In this document: positions 20,816 to 31,988 of the stretch, piece after piece
Layout of the letters: every line of letters begins with the position of its first letter
How positions within the stretch are numbered: the first letter of the stretch is position 1
Assembly (NCBI GenBank): GCA_036008465.1
Contig: DASYNP010000100.1
Span: 115,840 to 179,839 of the forward strand
DNA length: 64,000 nt
DNA from: DASPSM01 sp036008465
Lineage (GTDB): Bacteria; Planctomycetota; Planctomycetia; Planctomycetales; Planctomycetaceae
Direction of reading: 5' to 3'
The notes under the pieces: model-generated
The model's input: the letters and a program-made list of their open reading frames with translations, nothing else
Databases searched by the model: none
What the model was told of the DNA's origin: nothing
Position numbers and translations under genes: made by a program

Positions 20816-21751
20816 ATGGCGGCTCCTCCGGGCGAAAGTGATATTTTCCATCATGTGCGGGACTGGCCGTACTTCCATCTGCCGGGTGAGATACACATTT
20901 GGCTCCCGAAGATCCCGCTGTGGGATCATCGCAGCTTTCAGATCACCAAATACATGGTGCTGCAGCTCGTCGCCGGGATGCTCGTACTATTCATCTTCCG
21001 CGGTTTGGCCCGGCGAACTGCTGAAGGCCGCCCGCCAGAAGGCCCATGGTGGAATTTCTGGGAGACGCTTGCGCTTTACATCCGTGACAACGTCGTCCGC
21101 CCGACAATTGGCGTGCCCCATCACGATCACGGCGGGCACGGAAACGGCGAACATGAGCACGATGCGCACGCAGTCCACGAGCACAGGGAAACCGCACACG
21201 CGGAAACTTCTGCTGCGTCGGGACATCCTGCCGACCGCTATTTGCCGTACGTGTGGACCTGCTTCTTTTATGTCTTGATCTGCAACCTGCTCGGTGCGTT
21301 TCCCTGGTTGGGATCCCCGACAGCCGAAATCAACGTGACCGGCGCTTTGGCCGTGGTCACCGTGCTGACGGTGATGTATTACGGCATGCAGCGATCGGGT
21401 GTGGCAGGCTTTTGGGCTTCCATGGTGCCGAAGATGGAATTGGCCCCATTCATGAAAGTGATCATGTGGCCGCTGATCTTCATCATCGAAATCATTGGCT
21501 TCGTGATTAAGCACGGAGTGCTGGCGATTCGGTTGTTTGCCAACATGATGGGCGGCCACACGGTGATCGCGGTGCTCTTGCTATTCATCGCGCAGACCTC
21601 CACTTCGTGGCTGTACTACATCGTGCTGCCGTCGAGTATCTTCGGACAGATTTTCGTCGGCACGCTCGAATTGCTGGTGGCGTTCATTCAAGCGTACATT
21701 TTTGCGTTTCTGGCGACGTTATTTATCGGTATGGCGGTGAACCCGCACTGA
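20816..21751 (+). CDS. atpB: F0F1 ATP synthase subunit a
   Basis: This 311-residue subunit forms the two proton half-channels of the membrane sector. The essential arginine lies in AIRLFANMMGGH, and the helices that follow (VIAVLLLFIAQT and the C-terminal IQAYIFAFLATLFIGMAV) are typical. It is longer than many bacterial a subunits because of an insertion of about 40 residues (roughly residues 98-140) with more than a dozen histidines (HHDHGGHGNGEHEHDAHA...) between the first and second membrane helices. That insert probably faces the periplasm-like side and may bind metal or buffer protons. Confidence 0.95.
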   Translation: MAAPPGESDIFHHVRDWPYFHLPGEIHIWLPKIPLWDHRSFQITKYMVLQLVAGMLVLFIFRGLARRTAEGRPPEGPWWNFWETLALYIRDNVVRPTIGVPHHDHGGHGNGEHEHDAHAVHEHRETAHAETSAASGHPADRYLPYVWTCFFYVLICNLLGAFPWLGSPTAEINVTGALAVVTVLTVMYYGMQRSGVAGFWASMVPKMELAPFMKVIMWPLIFIIEIIGFVIKHGVLAIRLFANMMGGHTVIAVLLLFIAQTSTSWLYYIVLPSSIFGQIFVGTLELLVAFIQAYIFAFLATLFIGMAVNPH

Positions 21752-21922
21752 GAACCGTCTTCGGGAGAGACTGTTTCGAGAACAGTTTCCGGCCGGTGTT
21801 CGCAGACAGAGCAAACTGCAACGGCAGGTCTTACAAATCAGCGTCAGTATTTTGGTCGAATCGCGGGCGCGCGTCGTGGCGGGTCGGCGACATTGAAGCA
21901 GAAAGCTTTGAGGAGAGGTGAC

Positions 21923-22240
21923 GTGAAGAAAGCTGTCGAGATCGGTGCATTGGCGATCGCGGTTGTCTTGGCGCTGGCCGTTCCAGCGATGGCCGCCGGC
22001 GAGAATTATGGCTTCCATTTCTCCGGGGCCATCGGCGCCGGCGTGACAATCCTGGGCGCAGGTTACGGGATTGGAAAGATCGGCTCCGCGGCCGTCGAAA
22101 GCATGGCCCGCCAGCCCGAAGTCGCCGGACAGATTCAAACGGCGATGCTGATCGCGGCCGCCCTTATCGAAGGGGCAACGTTCTTCGCACTGATCATCTG
22201 CATCGGCGGCAACGGCGCAGCGTGGCCGGTCGCCGGCTGA
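21923..22240 (+). CDS. atpE: F0F1 ATP synthase subunit c
   Basis: This 105-residue subunit starts at GTG 21923 with AGGAGAGG just upstream. Besides the two hairpin helices (GAIGAGVTILGAGYGIGKIGSAA and IAAALIEGATFFALII) it has an N-terminal hydrophobic leader (VEIGALAIAVVLALAVPAMAA) that resembles a cleavable signal peptide. The ion-carrying glutamate is in LIEGATFF. The residues after it (GATFF rather than ST-x-x-Y) do not match the sodium-binding pattern, so proton coupling is inferred. A gap of 171 bases without a gene separates it from atpB. Confidence 0.95.
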   Translation: MKKAVEIGALAIAVVLALAVPAMAAGENYGFHFSGAIGAGVTILGAGYGIGKIGSAAVESMARQPEVAGQIQTAMLIAAALIEGATFFALIICIGGNGAAWPVAG

Positions 22241-22290
22241 GCAAAGCGGCTTTTCGGCAAACGGGACCCGAGAGTCCCGAGAGGTAACGA

Positions 22291-22971
22291 ATGCGCACCT
22301 GGATCGCCAAACTCAGCCTATGCGGCGTACTGCTGACGCTGCTTGTGCCGCCCTGTCCTCGCATGCTGGCTGCCGCAGAGCCGCCTTCTGCGGCGGCCAA
22401 GGAGAGGGCGCGCGAGAACGCTGAGGGCGCAGAATTCACGGGAGGCGAGACCGCTCCAGCTGGAGGGCACGATCAAGGGGTTCCCTTAGCGTTTAAGAGC
22501 GACTTGGCGCTGTGGTCTGCGGTCACCTTTGTGGTGTTCCTTTTTGTGCTGGGCCGCTATGCGTGGGGGCCCCTGATCTCGGCACTCGACCAGCGCGAGG
22601 GAAAGATTCGCGACGACATTGCAGCCGCAGAATCGGCCCGGTTGAAGGCGGAACAAATGCTGGCCGAGCACGCCAAACGGATGGCACAAGTGCACGAGGA
22701 AGTGCGGGAAGCGCTGGCCGAAGCGCGCCGGGACGCCGAGCATCTCAAGCAGGAGATGGTTGGCCTGGCCCAGAAAGAAGCGCAGGCTGCCAAGGACCGG
22801 GCCGTGCAGGAAATTTCGCGGGCCCGCGACGCGGCACTCAAGGACTTGTTCGACGTCATGGCCAATGAGGTCGCACAGGCCACCGAGCACGTGCTCGGAC
22901 GCAGCGTCAACTCGTCCGACCAGGACCGGTTGATTGAAGAAGCCTTGGCGCAGTTCCCCCGCCGCTCGTAG
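22291..22971 (+). CDS. atpF: F0F1 ATP synthase subunit b
   Basis: This 226-residue protein is the peripheral stalk. It has an unusual N-terminal extension of about 70 residues with a signal-like hydrophobic stretch (LCGVLLTLLVPPCPRMLAAA) before the canonical membrane helix (LALWSAVTFVVFLFVLGRYAW). The rest is one long charged coiled coil (SALDQREGKIRDDIAAAESARLK onward) ending in the delta-binding region. The gene is preceded by GAGAGGTAACGA before the ATG. Extended b subunits with an extra N-terminal segment are seen in some planctomycetes, which may reflect two-step membrane insertion. Confidence 0.93.
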   Translation: MRTWIAKLSLCGVLLTLLVPPCPRMLAAAEPPSAAAKERARENAEGAEFTGGETAPAGGHDQGVPLAFKSDLALWSAVTFVVFLFVLGRYAWGPLISALDQREGKIRDDIAAAESARLKAEQMLAEHAKRMAQVHEEVREALAEARRDAEHLKQEMVGLAQKEAQAAKDRAVQEISRARDAALKDLFDVMANEVAQATEHVLGRSVNSSDQDRLIEEALAQFPRRS

Positions 22972-23005
22972 TAAGGATTTCCATTCCTCGGCGCTCAGCA
23001 ATCCG

Positions 23006-25130
<2,125 letters not shown>

Positions 25131-25193
25131 TACGTTTTGGCCAGCGGCCGGTGTCAGCCGGCCCGGTTCTCAAGACAGGGCATTCGGCGAGAA

Positions 25194-26075
25194 ATGGCAA
25201 AAGCGCGAGCGATCGTCAAACGGCTAAAGGCCGTCAAAAATATCCGTAAGATCACGCGGACGATGGAACTCATCGCCACCGGGCGATTCAAGCGAGCCAT
25301 GGACCGGGCGAGCCACGCCGCCGCCTACACACGAAAGATCTCCGAGATCGTCGCGGACTTGTCGCAGGCCAATCTCCAGATTTCGCATCCGCTCTTGGAG
25401 CCGAGGCCCGAGCCGCGCTCCACGACGTTGCTGGCATTGACGTCGAACCGCGGTTTATGCGGCGGTTACAACGCGGGAGTGCTCCGGCTCGTGATTGCCC
25501 GCATCCGTGAGACGCGACAAACGCAGGAGGCACTAACGCTCGAGGTCTCGGGCAAACGAGGCATCAATTTCCTGAAGTTTCAGGGACGTCCGGCCGACCG
25601 CACCTACACGCACTTCGAGGACAAGCCGACCTTCGCTCAGGTCGAGGAACTCGCGGACCGATTCATCGAAGCGTTTACCAGCAAGAACATCGATCGCTTG
25701 CAGATCGCCTACACCAAATTCGAATCAGCCTCCCGCCAGGTCGCCACGCTGGAGACTCTGCTGCCGATCGGCAGTTTGCAGACCCAGGCCCACGTAGGCG
25801 CCACCGACAAGCAACCAATCGAATACGAGTTCTTGCCCTCGTCTGCCGAAATTCTGGAAGAGATCGTCCCGGCCGCGTTCAAGGCTCGGCTATTCAAGTG
25901 TTTTCTTGATGCGGCGGTGAGCGAACAGATTTTCCGTCGCGTGGCGATGAAGGCTGCGACCGAGAATGCCGACGACATGATCGGATCGCTATCGCAGCTT
26001 TACAACCGGGCTCGCCAGACGCAGATTACGTCGGAACTGAGTGAAATCATCGGCGGGGCTGCCGCTCTCGAATAA
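25194..26075 (+). CDS. atpG: F0F1 ATP synthase subunit gamma
   Basis: The start is ATG 25194 (MAKARAIVKRLKAVKNIRK), giving 293 residues. The antiparallel coiled coil that turns inside the alpha/beta ring is formed by the N-terminal helix (VKNIRKITRTMELIATGRFKRAM in overview) and the C-terminal helix (AATENADDMIGSLSQLYNRARQTQIT in overview), and both carry the typical gamma motifs. The central Rossmann-like part includes LTSNRGLCGGYN. Confidence 0.96.
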   Translation: MAKARAIVKRLKAVKNIRKITRTMELIATGRFKRAMDRASHAAAYTRKISEIVADLSQANLQISHPLLEPRPEPRSTTLLALTSNRGLCGGYNAGVLRLVIARIRETRQTQEALTLEVSGKRGINFLKFQGRPADRTYTHFEDKPTFAQVEELADRFIEAFTSKNIDRLQIAYTKFESASRQVATLETLLPIGSLQTQAHVGATDKQPIEYEFLPSSAEILEEIVPAAFKARLFKCFLDAAVSEQIFRRVAMKAATENADDMIGSLSQLYNRARQTQITSELSEIIGGAAALE

Positions 26076-26109
26076 ACGGTCAATTTGGGCAACTGCCCAT
26101 GGGAAAATC

Positions 26110-27573
26110 ATGAGCACCACTCACGAGAAGAAACACAAGACTGGGACCAACATCGGGCACGTCACCCAGGTCATCGGCTCGACGTTCGACGCCGAATTCC
26201 CGGAAGACTCGTTGCCCGAGATCTACAACGCGCTCAAGATCGATCGTGAGGAAAAGGGCGTGCGTGTGAAGGTCACGGGCGAGGTGCAGCAGCACCTGGG
26301 TGGCGGGCGCGTTCGCTGCGTGGCCCTCGGGTCGACCGACGGAATGATCCGCGGAACCGAAGTGCTCGACACCGGTGCCTCGCTGACGGTGCCGGTCGGC
26401 AAGGGAACCCTGGGGCGGGTTTTCAACCTGTTGGGGGAGCCGGTCGACGGCCGCGGCCCTGTCCAGGTCGACGAGCGCTGGCCCATCCATCGCGCACCCC
26501 CTTTGATGGAGAATCTGAGCGCCAAGACTGAGATCTTTGAGACCGGAATCAAGGTTATCGACCTCCTGACGCCGTTCGTCCGTGGCGGTAAGGCGGGACT
26601 CTTCGGCGGGGCAGGGCTCGGCAAGACCGTGATTCTCACGGAATTGATCGCCCGAATCGCGAGTGCTCACGGCGGTTATTCCGTCTTCGCCGGCGTCGGC
26701 GAGCGGACCCGTGAGGGGAACGACCTTTGGCTCGAAATGCAGGAAACCAAGATCGGCAAGACAGACCGCTCTGTCATCGAGCAGACCTGCATGGTGTTCG
26801 GCCAGATGAACGAGCCGCCCGGCGCCCGGCTGCGGGTGGCTTTGTCGGCCCTCACGATGGCCGAATGGTTCCGCGACGCGACCGGAACCGACACCCTCTT
26901 GTTCATTGACAACATCTTCCGCTTCTCGCAAGCAGGCAGCGAAGTCTCCGCGTTGTTGGGGCGAATGCCGAGCGCCGTCGGATACCAGCCGACGCTGGGC
27001 ACCGAGCTAGGCGAGTTGCAGGAGCGGATCACCTCCACCAACCGCGGGGCTATCACCAGCGTGCAGGCGGTCTACGTCCCGGCCGACGACCCGACTGATC
27101 CGGCCCCGGCAACCGCCTTCTCGCACTTGGACGCGTTCATCTATCTCGAGCGAAAGATCTCCGAGAAAGGCATTTATCCGGCCATCGATCCGCTGGCGTC
27201 GTCCAGCCGCGTGCTCGATCCGCAGTACGTGGGCGAGCGACACTACGCCGTCGCCCGTCAGGTGCAGAAGATCCTGCAGCGGTACCGCGAACTGCAGGAC
27301 ATCATTGCCATTCTGGGCGTTGATGAATTGAGCGAAGAAGATAAGCTCGTCGTGCACCGTGCCCGCCGGATCGAGCGCTTCCTTTCGCAGCCGTTCCTCG
27401 TTGCCGAAGCCTTTACGGGTAAGGCGGGCAAGATCACCCCCTTGGAGGACACGATCCGCAGCTTCGAAGAGTTGTGCGCGGGTAAGTGGGATCACTTACC
27501 CGAAGGCGCGTTCATGTACGTCGGAGGAATCGACGAGGCTGACGAGCAGGCCAAGCGAATGGCCCAAGGGTAA
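26110..27573 (+). CDS. atpD: F0F1 ATP synthase subunit beta
   Basis: This 487-residue catalytic subunit starts at ATG 26110 (MSTTHEKKHKTG). The Walker A motif is GGAGLGKT (the common form is GGAGVGKT; leucine here is a conservative change). Walker B is in TDTLLFIDNIFRF, and the signature PSAVGYQPTLGTELGELQER is complete. The catalytic glutamate lies in GVGERTREGND. The order atpG-atpD-atpC is the usual one. Confidence 0.97.
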   Translation: MSTTHEKKHKTGTNIGHVTQVIGSTFDAEFPEDSLPEIYNALKIDREEKGVRVKVTGEVQQHLGGGRVRCVALGSTDGMIRGTEVLDTGASLTVPVGKGTLGRVFNLLGEPVDGRGPVQVDERWPIHRAPPLMENLSAKTEIFETGIKVIDLLTPFVRGGKAGLFGGAGLGKTVILTELIARIASAHGGYSVFAGVGERTREGNDLWLEMQETKIGKTDRSVIEQTCMVFGQMNEPPGARLRVALSALTMAEWFRDATGTDTLLFIDNIFRFSQAGSEVSALLGRMPSAVGYQPTLGTELGELQERITSTNRGAITSVQAVYVPADDPTDPAPATAFSHLDAFIYLERKISEKGIYPAIDPLASSSRVLDPQYVGERHYAVARQVQKILQRYRELQDIIAILGVDELSEEDKLVVHRARRIERFLSQPFLVAEAFTGKAGKITPLEDTIRSFEELCAGKWDHLPEGAFMYVGGIDEADEQAKRMAQG

Positions 27574-27600
27574 CCTTCGAGACTTGAGAGAATCGCTGTG

Positions 27601-28008
27601 ATGGCTGCCGAAGTCCCCCTGAGGCTGGTGTTGGTAACTCCGGAAACCACGGTCGTCGACGAGCCCGTGAGTGCGCTGCGATTCCCGCTCTATGACGGAC
27701 AGATCGGCATCCTGCCCGGCCGGGCCCCGCTCATTGGCCGGTTGGGGTATGGCGAGCTCAAGGTGACTCACATCGACGGCTCAGACCTGTCGTACTTCAT
27801 CGATGGCGGATTCGTTCAGGTTAAAGGGAACATCGTCTCCCTTCTGACCGATCGTGCCCTGACGCGAGACGAAATCGACCGTGCCGCCGCTGAAGAGAAG
27901 CTGCGCGAAGCGGTCGCACGCGTCGCCCACAGCGATGCCGAAGCCAACGCTCGGTTCCGCGACCAGGAACGGGCGCGCCAGATGCTGGCGATGGTTGGCG
28001 CAGACTGA
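27601..28008 (+). CDS. atpC: F0F1 ATP synthase subunit epsilon
   Basis: This 135-residue subunit has the N-terminal beta sandwich (LVTPETTVVDEPVSALRFP, DGQIGILPGRAPLIGRLGYG) and the C-terminal pair of helices (DEIDRAAAEEKLREAVARVAHSDAEANARF in overview) that can inhibit ATP hydrolysis. A GTG lies immediately before the ATG. It closes the operon. Confidence 0.94.
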   Translation: MAAEVPLRLVLVTPETTVVDEPVSALRFPLYDGQIGILPGRAPLIGRLGYGELKVTHIDGSDLSYFIDGGFVQVKGNIVSLLTDRALTRDEIDRAAAEEKLREAVARVAHSDAEANARFRDQERARQMLAMVGAD

Positions 28009-28416
28009 GCTCACTCGGCGCGAGTGCTGAGAAATTCGCTTGGGGGGTGCGCGCCTCTTGGGGCGGGGGTGTGGCGCGATCGACGTTTGACCGCTGTCAG
28101 CGTGCTGCGTCCGCTAAGCGGATCAGGTCGCAATTTTCTTGACGTCAGCCGTCGAGTCCGTTGGACCTTGCCGGCCCGCTCCAGATTGTCGCGTTTGGAG
28201 CCTGTTTGGGGCCGCAGAATTTCACAAACCGGTACAGTCGCTTGGCACTTGCTCGGTCGGCGGCAATTGGCATTCCGCCGCCGTCGGGCCGCGTCGCCCA
28301 TTTCTTCATGGCGAGCAAGTCGTCTAGTCGAAAGGAAAATAGGCAAAAAGCGGCATTTGACTGCTTTCTGCCGCACAACAATCGGTTCTCTGACATTCGG
28401 CTGAGAGGAATTTGCC
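28009..28416. other. Intergenic region after the ATP synthase operon
   Basis: About 400 bases hold no gene that I can support. Just after the atpC stop, CACTCG-GCG-CGAGTG (28012-28026) is a perfect six-base stem with a three-base loop, but no T-run follows, so it is at best a weak terminator. The stretch before the next gene probably holds that gene's promoter. Confidence 0.4.
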
Positions 28417-29286
28417 TTGAGGAGCGTCAAACCGTCTCCGAACCCGCAGGAGGCCGGGTCGCATGGGTCAGGCGGACCGCCCGCAGGCGTGGTTCTGGAA
28501 ATCGGACGAGGCCGCACGGAACATCGCAAGCGACCCGTCCAGTCACCACGGTTCTTGATTGGCTCGAGCGCTCGCTGCGACTTGTGTCTCGGGGGAGCTG
28601 AGATTCCTCCGCTGCATTCGATGATTTGCACTGACGGGACCGAGGTTTGGCTCGAGGCGATGGCGGATTCGCCAGAGCTGCTGGTCAATGGCCGCCCCGA
28701 AAAATCCGTGCGACTCAAGGACCAAGACCGGTTGCGGATAGAGCCGTTTGAGCTGATCGTGCACGTGCCGGCGAACGTTCCTGCTTCGACCCAGTCCTTG
28801 ACGTCCGAATCGTTGCGCGCTGCCGAGCAGGAATCCAAATCCCCCGAACCGAGCGATCTCTCTGCGGTCGAGCTCGTCGAGCGGATCGAGGTGGCGACCC
28901 AGCTCGTCAACGATTTCGAGCAGCGAAACCGACTGGGAATGGAATCGCTCTTATCCGCCGTCCAAGAGCGCCGCAACCGCATGCTCACAGGCCCAGCTTC
29001 GACCCCGCAGGGCACGGTGCTGCCGATGAGCGCGGCGTCCGCAGAGGTAAATCACTTGGAATTGGCCGATCTGGAATCGCTGGTAGGTCACATTTCCGAT
29101 GTTGTGAGCGAGTTGGAAAAGCGCTCGGGCGTCCAATGGCGTCGCGAGGCCGGTTACCGAGACGCCGTGTCGAGCCTGTTCGAGACTCAGGATCGATTGT
29201 CGCGCCAACTCGAAATCCTGCTGCGGCGGGTCGCCTCTCTCAACACCGAACGAGCAGCGCCGGAGCGCGGCCGCGCGATTGCGTGA
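28417..29286 (+). CDS. FHA-domain protein with C-terminal coiled coil
   Basis: This 289-residue protein appears to start at TTG 28417, with AGAGGA seven bases upstream. An FHA (phosphothreonine-binding) domain covers about residues 40-115: RFLIGSSARCDLCL carries the conserved arginine and serine, PPLHSMI the conserved histidine, and ELLVNGRP the conserved asparagine. The rest (residues 140-285) is helical with charged heptads and likely forms a coiled coil. FHA proteins read the output of Ser/Thr kinases, which are numerous in planctomycetes. No kinase is adjacent. Confidence 0.75.
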   Translation: MRSVKPSPNPQEAGSHGSGGPPAGVVLEIGRGRTEHRKRPVQSPRFLIGSSARCDLCLGGAEIPPLHSMICTDGTEVWLEAMADSPELLVNGRPEKSVRLKDQDRLRIEPFELIVHVPANVPASTQSLTSESLRAAEQESKSPEPSDLSAVELVERIEVATQLVNDFEQRNRLGMESLLSAVQERRNRMLTGPASTPQGTVLPMSAASAEVNHLELADLESLVGHISDVVSELEKRSGVQWRREAGYRDAVSSLFETQDRLSRQLEILLRRVASLNTERAAPERGRAIA

Positions 29287-29312
29287 CCTGCACCACGCAG
29301 AGTCGCGGAGGG

Positions 29313-30143
29313 CTAGGCAGCAGGCGGCGTTGGTCGAAACGACCGCTGCTCCGCTTTGCCGTCGTGGAACGAAACGGCCGTGTTCTGGGGAATCTCCTGC
29401 CAGGCCTCGGCTGTGTTCCCGATCGGCTCGGAGACGATCAGCCGAATCGGCTGCGGCGATTGTGTCCGTAGCGCCTTGTTGAGCCGATACAGGTGTTCGG
29501 TGTCGGCGGTGTGGTACAAGGTCGGCGCGTCAGAATCGGACGCGTAACGAACGGCGTACATCCGGTGCCCGTCGCTGAGTCCGAGCGTCATCCACAAGGC
29601 CTGGGCGACTCCCTGGGTACTGGCGACCTTTTCAACAAGCCCAGCCATGCGTTCTAGTCCGCCGATCGTATCGTCTTCGAGTCCAAGTGTGAGCGCCAAA
29701 TAGAACATCAATTCCGAGTCGGTCGTTCCCTGCACGTGCGGGAAGAATTGAGGCGCCACCTGGAACAGCAGGTCCCGGCGAAATTTCTCGATCCCTTCGA
29801 TCTCGCCGTTATGGACGAACAGCCACCGGCTATAGCGGAAGGGATGGCAGTTTGATTCCTGAACGGTGGCCTTCGAGGTGGCCCGCACGTGCGCCAAAAA
29901 CAGGGGCGACGTGGTGTGCGCGGCAAGCTCGTGCAGGTTGAAATCGTTCCAAGCAGGTCGAATGCTGCGAAACAATCCCGGCTTGGTGCGGTCGCCGTAC
30001 CAACCGACGCCGAAGCCATCGCCGTTGGTCGTTGTCTCTTTGGATTGTGAGCTCAGGCTCTGATCGATCAACGAATGCTCGGCTCGAAACAGAACGTCTT
30101 CCAGCCGAATTGCCGGTCCGTGATACGCCAGCCAGCGGCACAT
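29313..30143 (-). CDS. Class II glutamine amidotransferase
   Basis: This 276-residue protein begins MCRWLAYHGP, placing the Ntn nucleophile Cys2 right after the initiator methionine, as in EgtC and YafJ-type amidotransferases. The motifs NGDGFGVGWYG, FLAHVRATS and NGEIEG that shape the glutamine pocket are present. No fused synthase domain and no ergothioneine genes are adjacent, so the ammonia acceptor is unknown. The upstream LptF/G gene ends 34 bases away on the same strand. Confidence 0.85.
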   Translation of the reverse strand: MCRWLAYHGPAIRLEDVLFRAEHSLIDQSLSSQSKETTTNGDGFGVGWYGDRTKPGLFRSIRPAWNDFNLHELAAHTTSPLFLAHVRATSKATVQESNCHPFRYSRWLFVHNGEIEGIEKFRRDLLFQVAPQFFPHVQGTTDSELMFYLALTLGLEDDTIGGLERMAGLVEKVASTQGVAQALWMTLGLSDGHRMYAVRYASDSDAPTLYHTADTEHLYRLNKALRTQSPQPIRLIVSEPIGNTAEAWQEIPQNTAVSFHDGKAEQRSFRPTPPAA

Positions 30144-30177
30144 CGCTCGTTCACTTTCGAATCGCGCGCCCGCGCAC

Positions 30178-31359
30178 TCAGTGCTTCAATACTCTGCGCA
30201 AAGTGTACCATGCGATGGGCACGATCAGCGCGTTGGCAACCCACATCGCCCAGGCCGGGTTGACGACGTCGTTTTTCGACTGGTTCATCATCAAGAACAC
30301 AATCGGGTAATACGCGGTCAAAATTGGCAGGAAGCACATAAAGAAGCTGGTCAGCACCTGCCTCCGCGCTTGGAGAATCGAGAACGGTCCGCCTAACAGC
30401 GTGAAAAAAAAACAACTCGCCGACAGGGCAAATCGGCCGTGAATCTCGGTGTGGTTCTGGATGATCTGCTCTTTGTTGATGATCAGGTCGGCGTCGTACT
30501 GCAGCATGTCGGGCTTGTCGAGTCGGTCGAAGTCACCCGTCGCCAGCGCAAAGGCTGTTTCGACATCGCGTCCCGCCCTCAGTCCATCGAGGTCGAAGGT
30601 CATGCCTCCCAGACTCTCACGCAGGTCCCGGATGCTGCGGCTGCGGGCCTTCATCTTCTTCGGCTCGTCGGGAAGGGGGAACTCCCAGACTTCCTGCTGC
30701 CCGCGAAAGCTCTCGTGATCCGGAACGACCCCGTTGAGATTGACCAGGTTGACACGCACGACGCGCTTCGCCAGGTCGAAATGCAGAGTGGCCTCCTCGG
30801 CAAAGATGTGGATTGTTTCGCCCCCGCGGGGCGTGTAATGAAACGTCGGTTGAATCAGCTTGTTCCCCTCGACGTCGTGCACTGAAATCGTGATCGCCGG
30901 ATCACGGCGAATGAAAATATGGTGCGTGCGCAGAATGTCGAGAAAGATATTTTCCAGCATGAGTGCAACGCGGTTGTCGATACTCGTCATGGCCCAGGGA
31001 ATGACCTGGTCTGTGAGCAAAAGCGACGCGATGCTCAAAACGATCCCCATCACGAACGAGGGCATCAGCAGCGAGAGCGCACTGATCCCAGCGGCTTTAG
31101 CGGCGGTCACTTCGTGGTCGGCTGCGATTCGCCCGTAAACCACAGTGACCGTGAGCAACATCGTGGCGGGAATGGTGAAGGGGAGCAGGCTCGGAACTAG
31201 GTAGGGCAAAATCTGCAGAATCTCGCCGGGGCCCAGTCCGTCTTCGCTCGCCTTGGTGAAGGCCCCCAGAAAGACCAACAGGATCGTCAGTACGCTGACA
31301 ACGAGCACGAAGACGCGGATCAGCTCGCCCAACACGTACTTTTGCAAGAGCCGCATCAA
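30178..31359 (-). CDS. LptF/LptG-family permease of LPS export
   Basis: This 393-residue protein has the family arrangement: a membrane helix near the N-terminus (LIRVFVLVVSVLTILLVFLGAF in overview), two more helices by residue 130, a large periplasmic beta-jellyroll domain (residues about 140-300) and three C-terminal helices. The signature RIAADHEVTAAKAAGIS matches the LptF/LptG loop that contacts the LptB ATPase. The protein would extract LPS from the inner membrane together with LptB and a second permease; neither is in the window. It supports an LPS-like outer membrane here. Confidence 0.87.
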   Translation of the reverse strand: MMRLLQKYVLGELIRVFVLVVSVLTILLVFLGAFTKASEDGLGPGEILQILPYLVPSLLPFTIPATMLLTVTVVYGRIAADHEVTAAKAAGISALSLLMPSFVMGIVLSIASLLLTDQVIPWAMTSIDNRVALMLENIFLDILRTHHIFIRRDPAITISVHDVEGNKLIQPTFHYTPRGGETIHIFAEEATLHFDLAKRVVRVNLVNLNGVVPDHESFRGQQEVWEFPLPDEPKKMKARSRSIRDLRESLGGMTFDLDGLRAGRDVETAFALATGDFDRLDKPDMLQYDADLIINKEQIIQNHTEIHGRFALSASCFFFTLLGGPFSILQARRQVLTSFFMCFLPILTAYYPIVFLMMNQSKNDVVNPAWAMWVANALIVPIAWYTLRRVLKH

Positions 31360-31757
31360 GGACCCTTATGGTCGCGCGGTTGATCGCGCGAAACCGCGCT
31401 CGCCGAACGCCAGGATGCCTGCTATCGCCCTAACTGCCAATCTCAGAAAGACATAGGCGCGTCGATATAAGGCAAGCTTTGCAAACGGTCAAGGCCAACT
31501 GAATCGGCACCTCCTGTTCAACCAGCGAACGTTCGGCAATTTCCCCAGAGTTAAGGCCGACCCCTCGGATCTCTTGCGAAAGTGCGTCTCGCCTCGGCCA
31601 GCACAATTGCGGCGTTCGCACCTGAATTGGTCGATCAGGACCCAGTCAGGCCGATGCGACGTTCAGCCGTCACCGAGTTCGATCCGAAAAAAGAAAGACG
31701 GCACGCGAGCGCCGGCAATATCAACTCGGGACACCGCCTGGCAGGTGAGGATCGTTC
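31360..31757. other. Divergent intergenic region, no gene seen
   Basis: About 400 bases between the LptF/G gene (minus) and a small membrane-protein gene (plus). No frame has a convincing start or motif. It must hold promoters for both directions. Confidence 0.4.
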
Positions 31758-31988
31758 ATGCTTGAGCTTTGGAAGTCGTTGTCGGACGATCAGATCGCAC
31801 TGTTGGGGTGTGCGGCAGCGCTGCTTCTGATGGGGACTATCATGTCCCTGAGTTACTACATCGGGCGCGGCCGCGTGTCGTCGGCGAGCCAAAAGGCGAG
31901 GAAGTCTGTGGCTTTCGAATCGGAAGCTGGATGCTCCCAGCCAGTCGAATTGCCTGCGCTCGCCACTCGTCGCCGCGACGCCGCTTAA
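31758..31988 (+). CDS. Small single-span membrane protein, 76 residues
   Basis: The protein has one hydrophobic helix (about residues 13-35, LLGCAAALLLMGTIMSLSYYI in part) followed by a polar tail. GGTGAGG lies about eight bases before the ATG, which supports expression. I do not recognise the family. Its stop overlaps the stop of the convergent LPG-synthase-like gene by four bases. Confidence 0.5.
   Translation: MLELWKSLSDDQIALLGCAAALLLMGTIMSLSYYIGRGRVSSASQKARKSVAFESEAGCSQPVELPALATRRRDAA

Noticed and set aside
28012..28026. Hairpin after atpC considered as a terminator
   Set aside because: The stem is only six bases and no T-run follows; it is recorded only as a weak structure in the intergenic entry.
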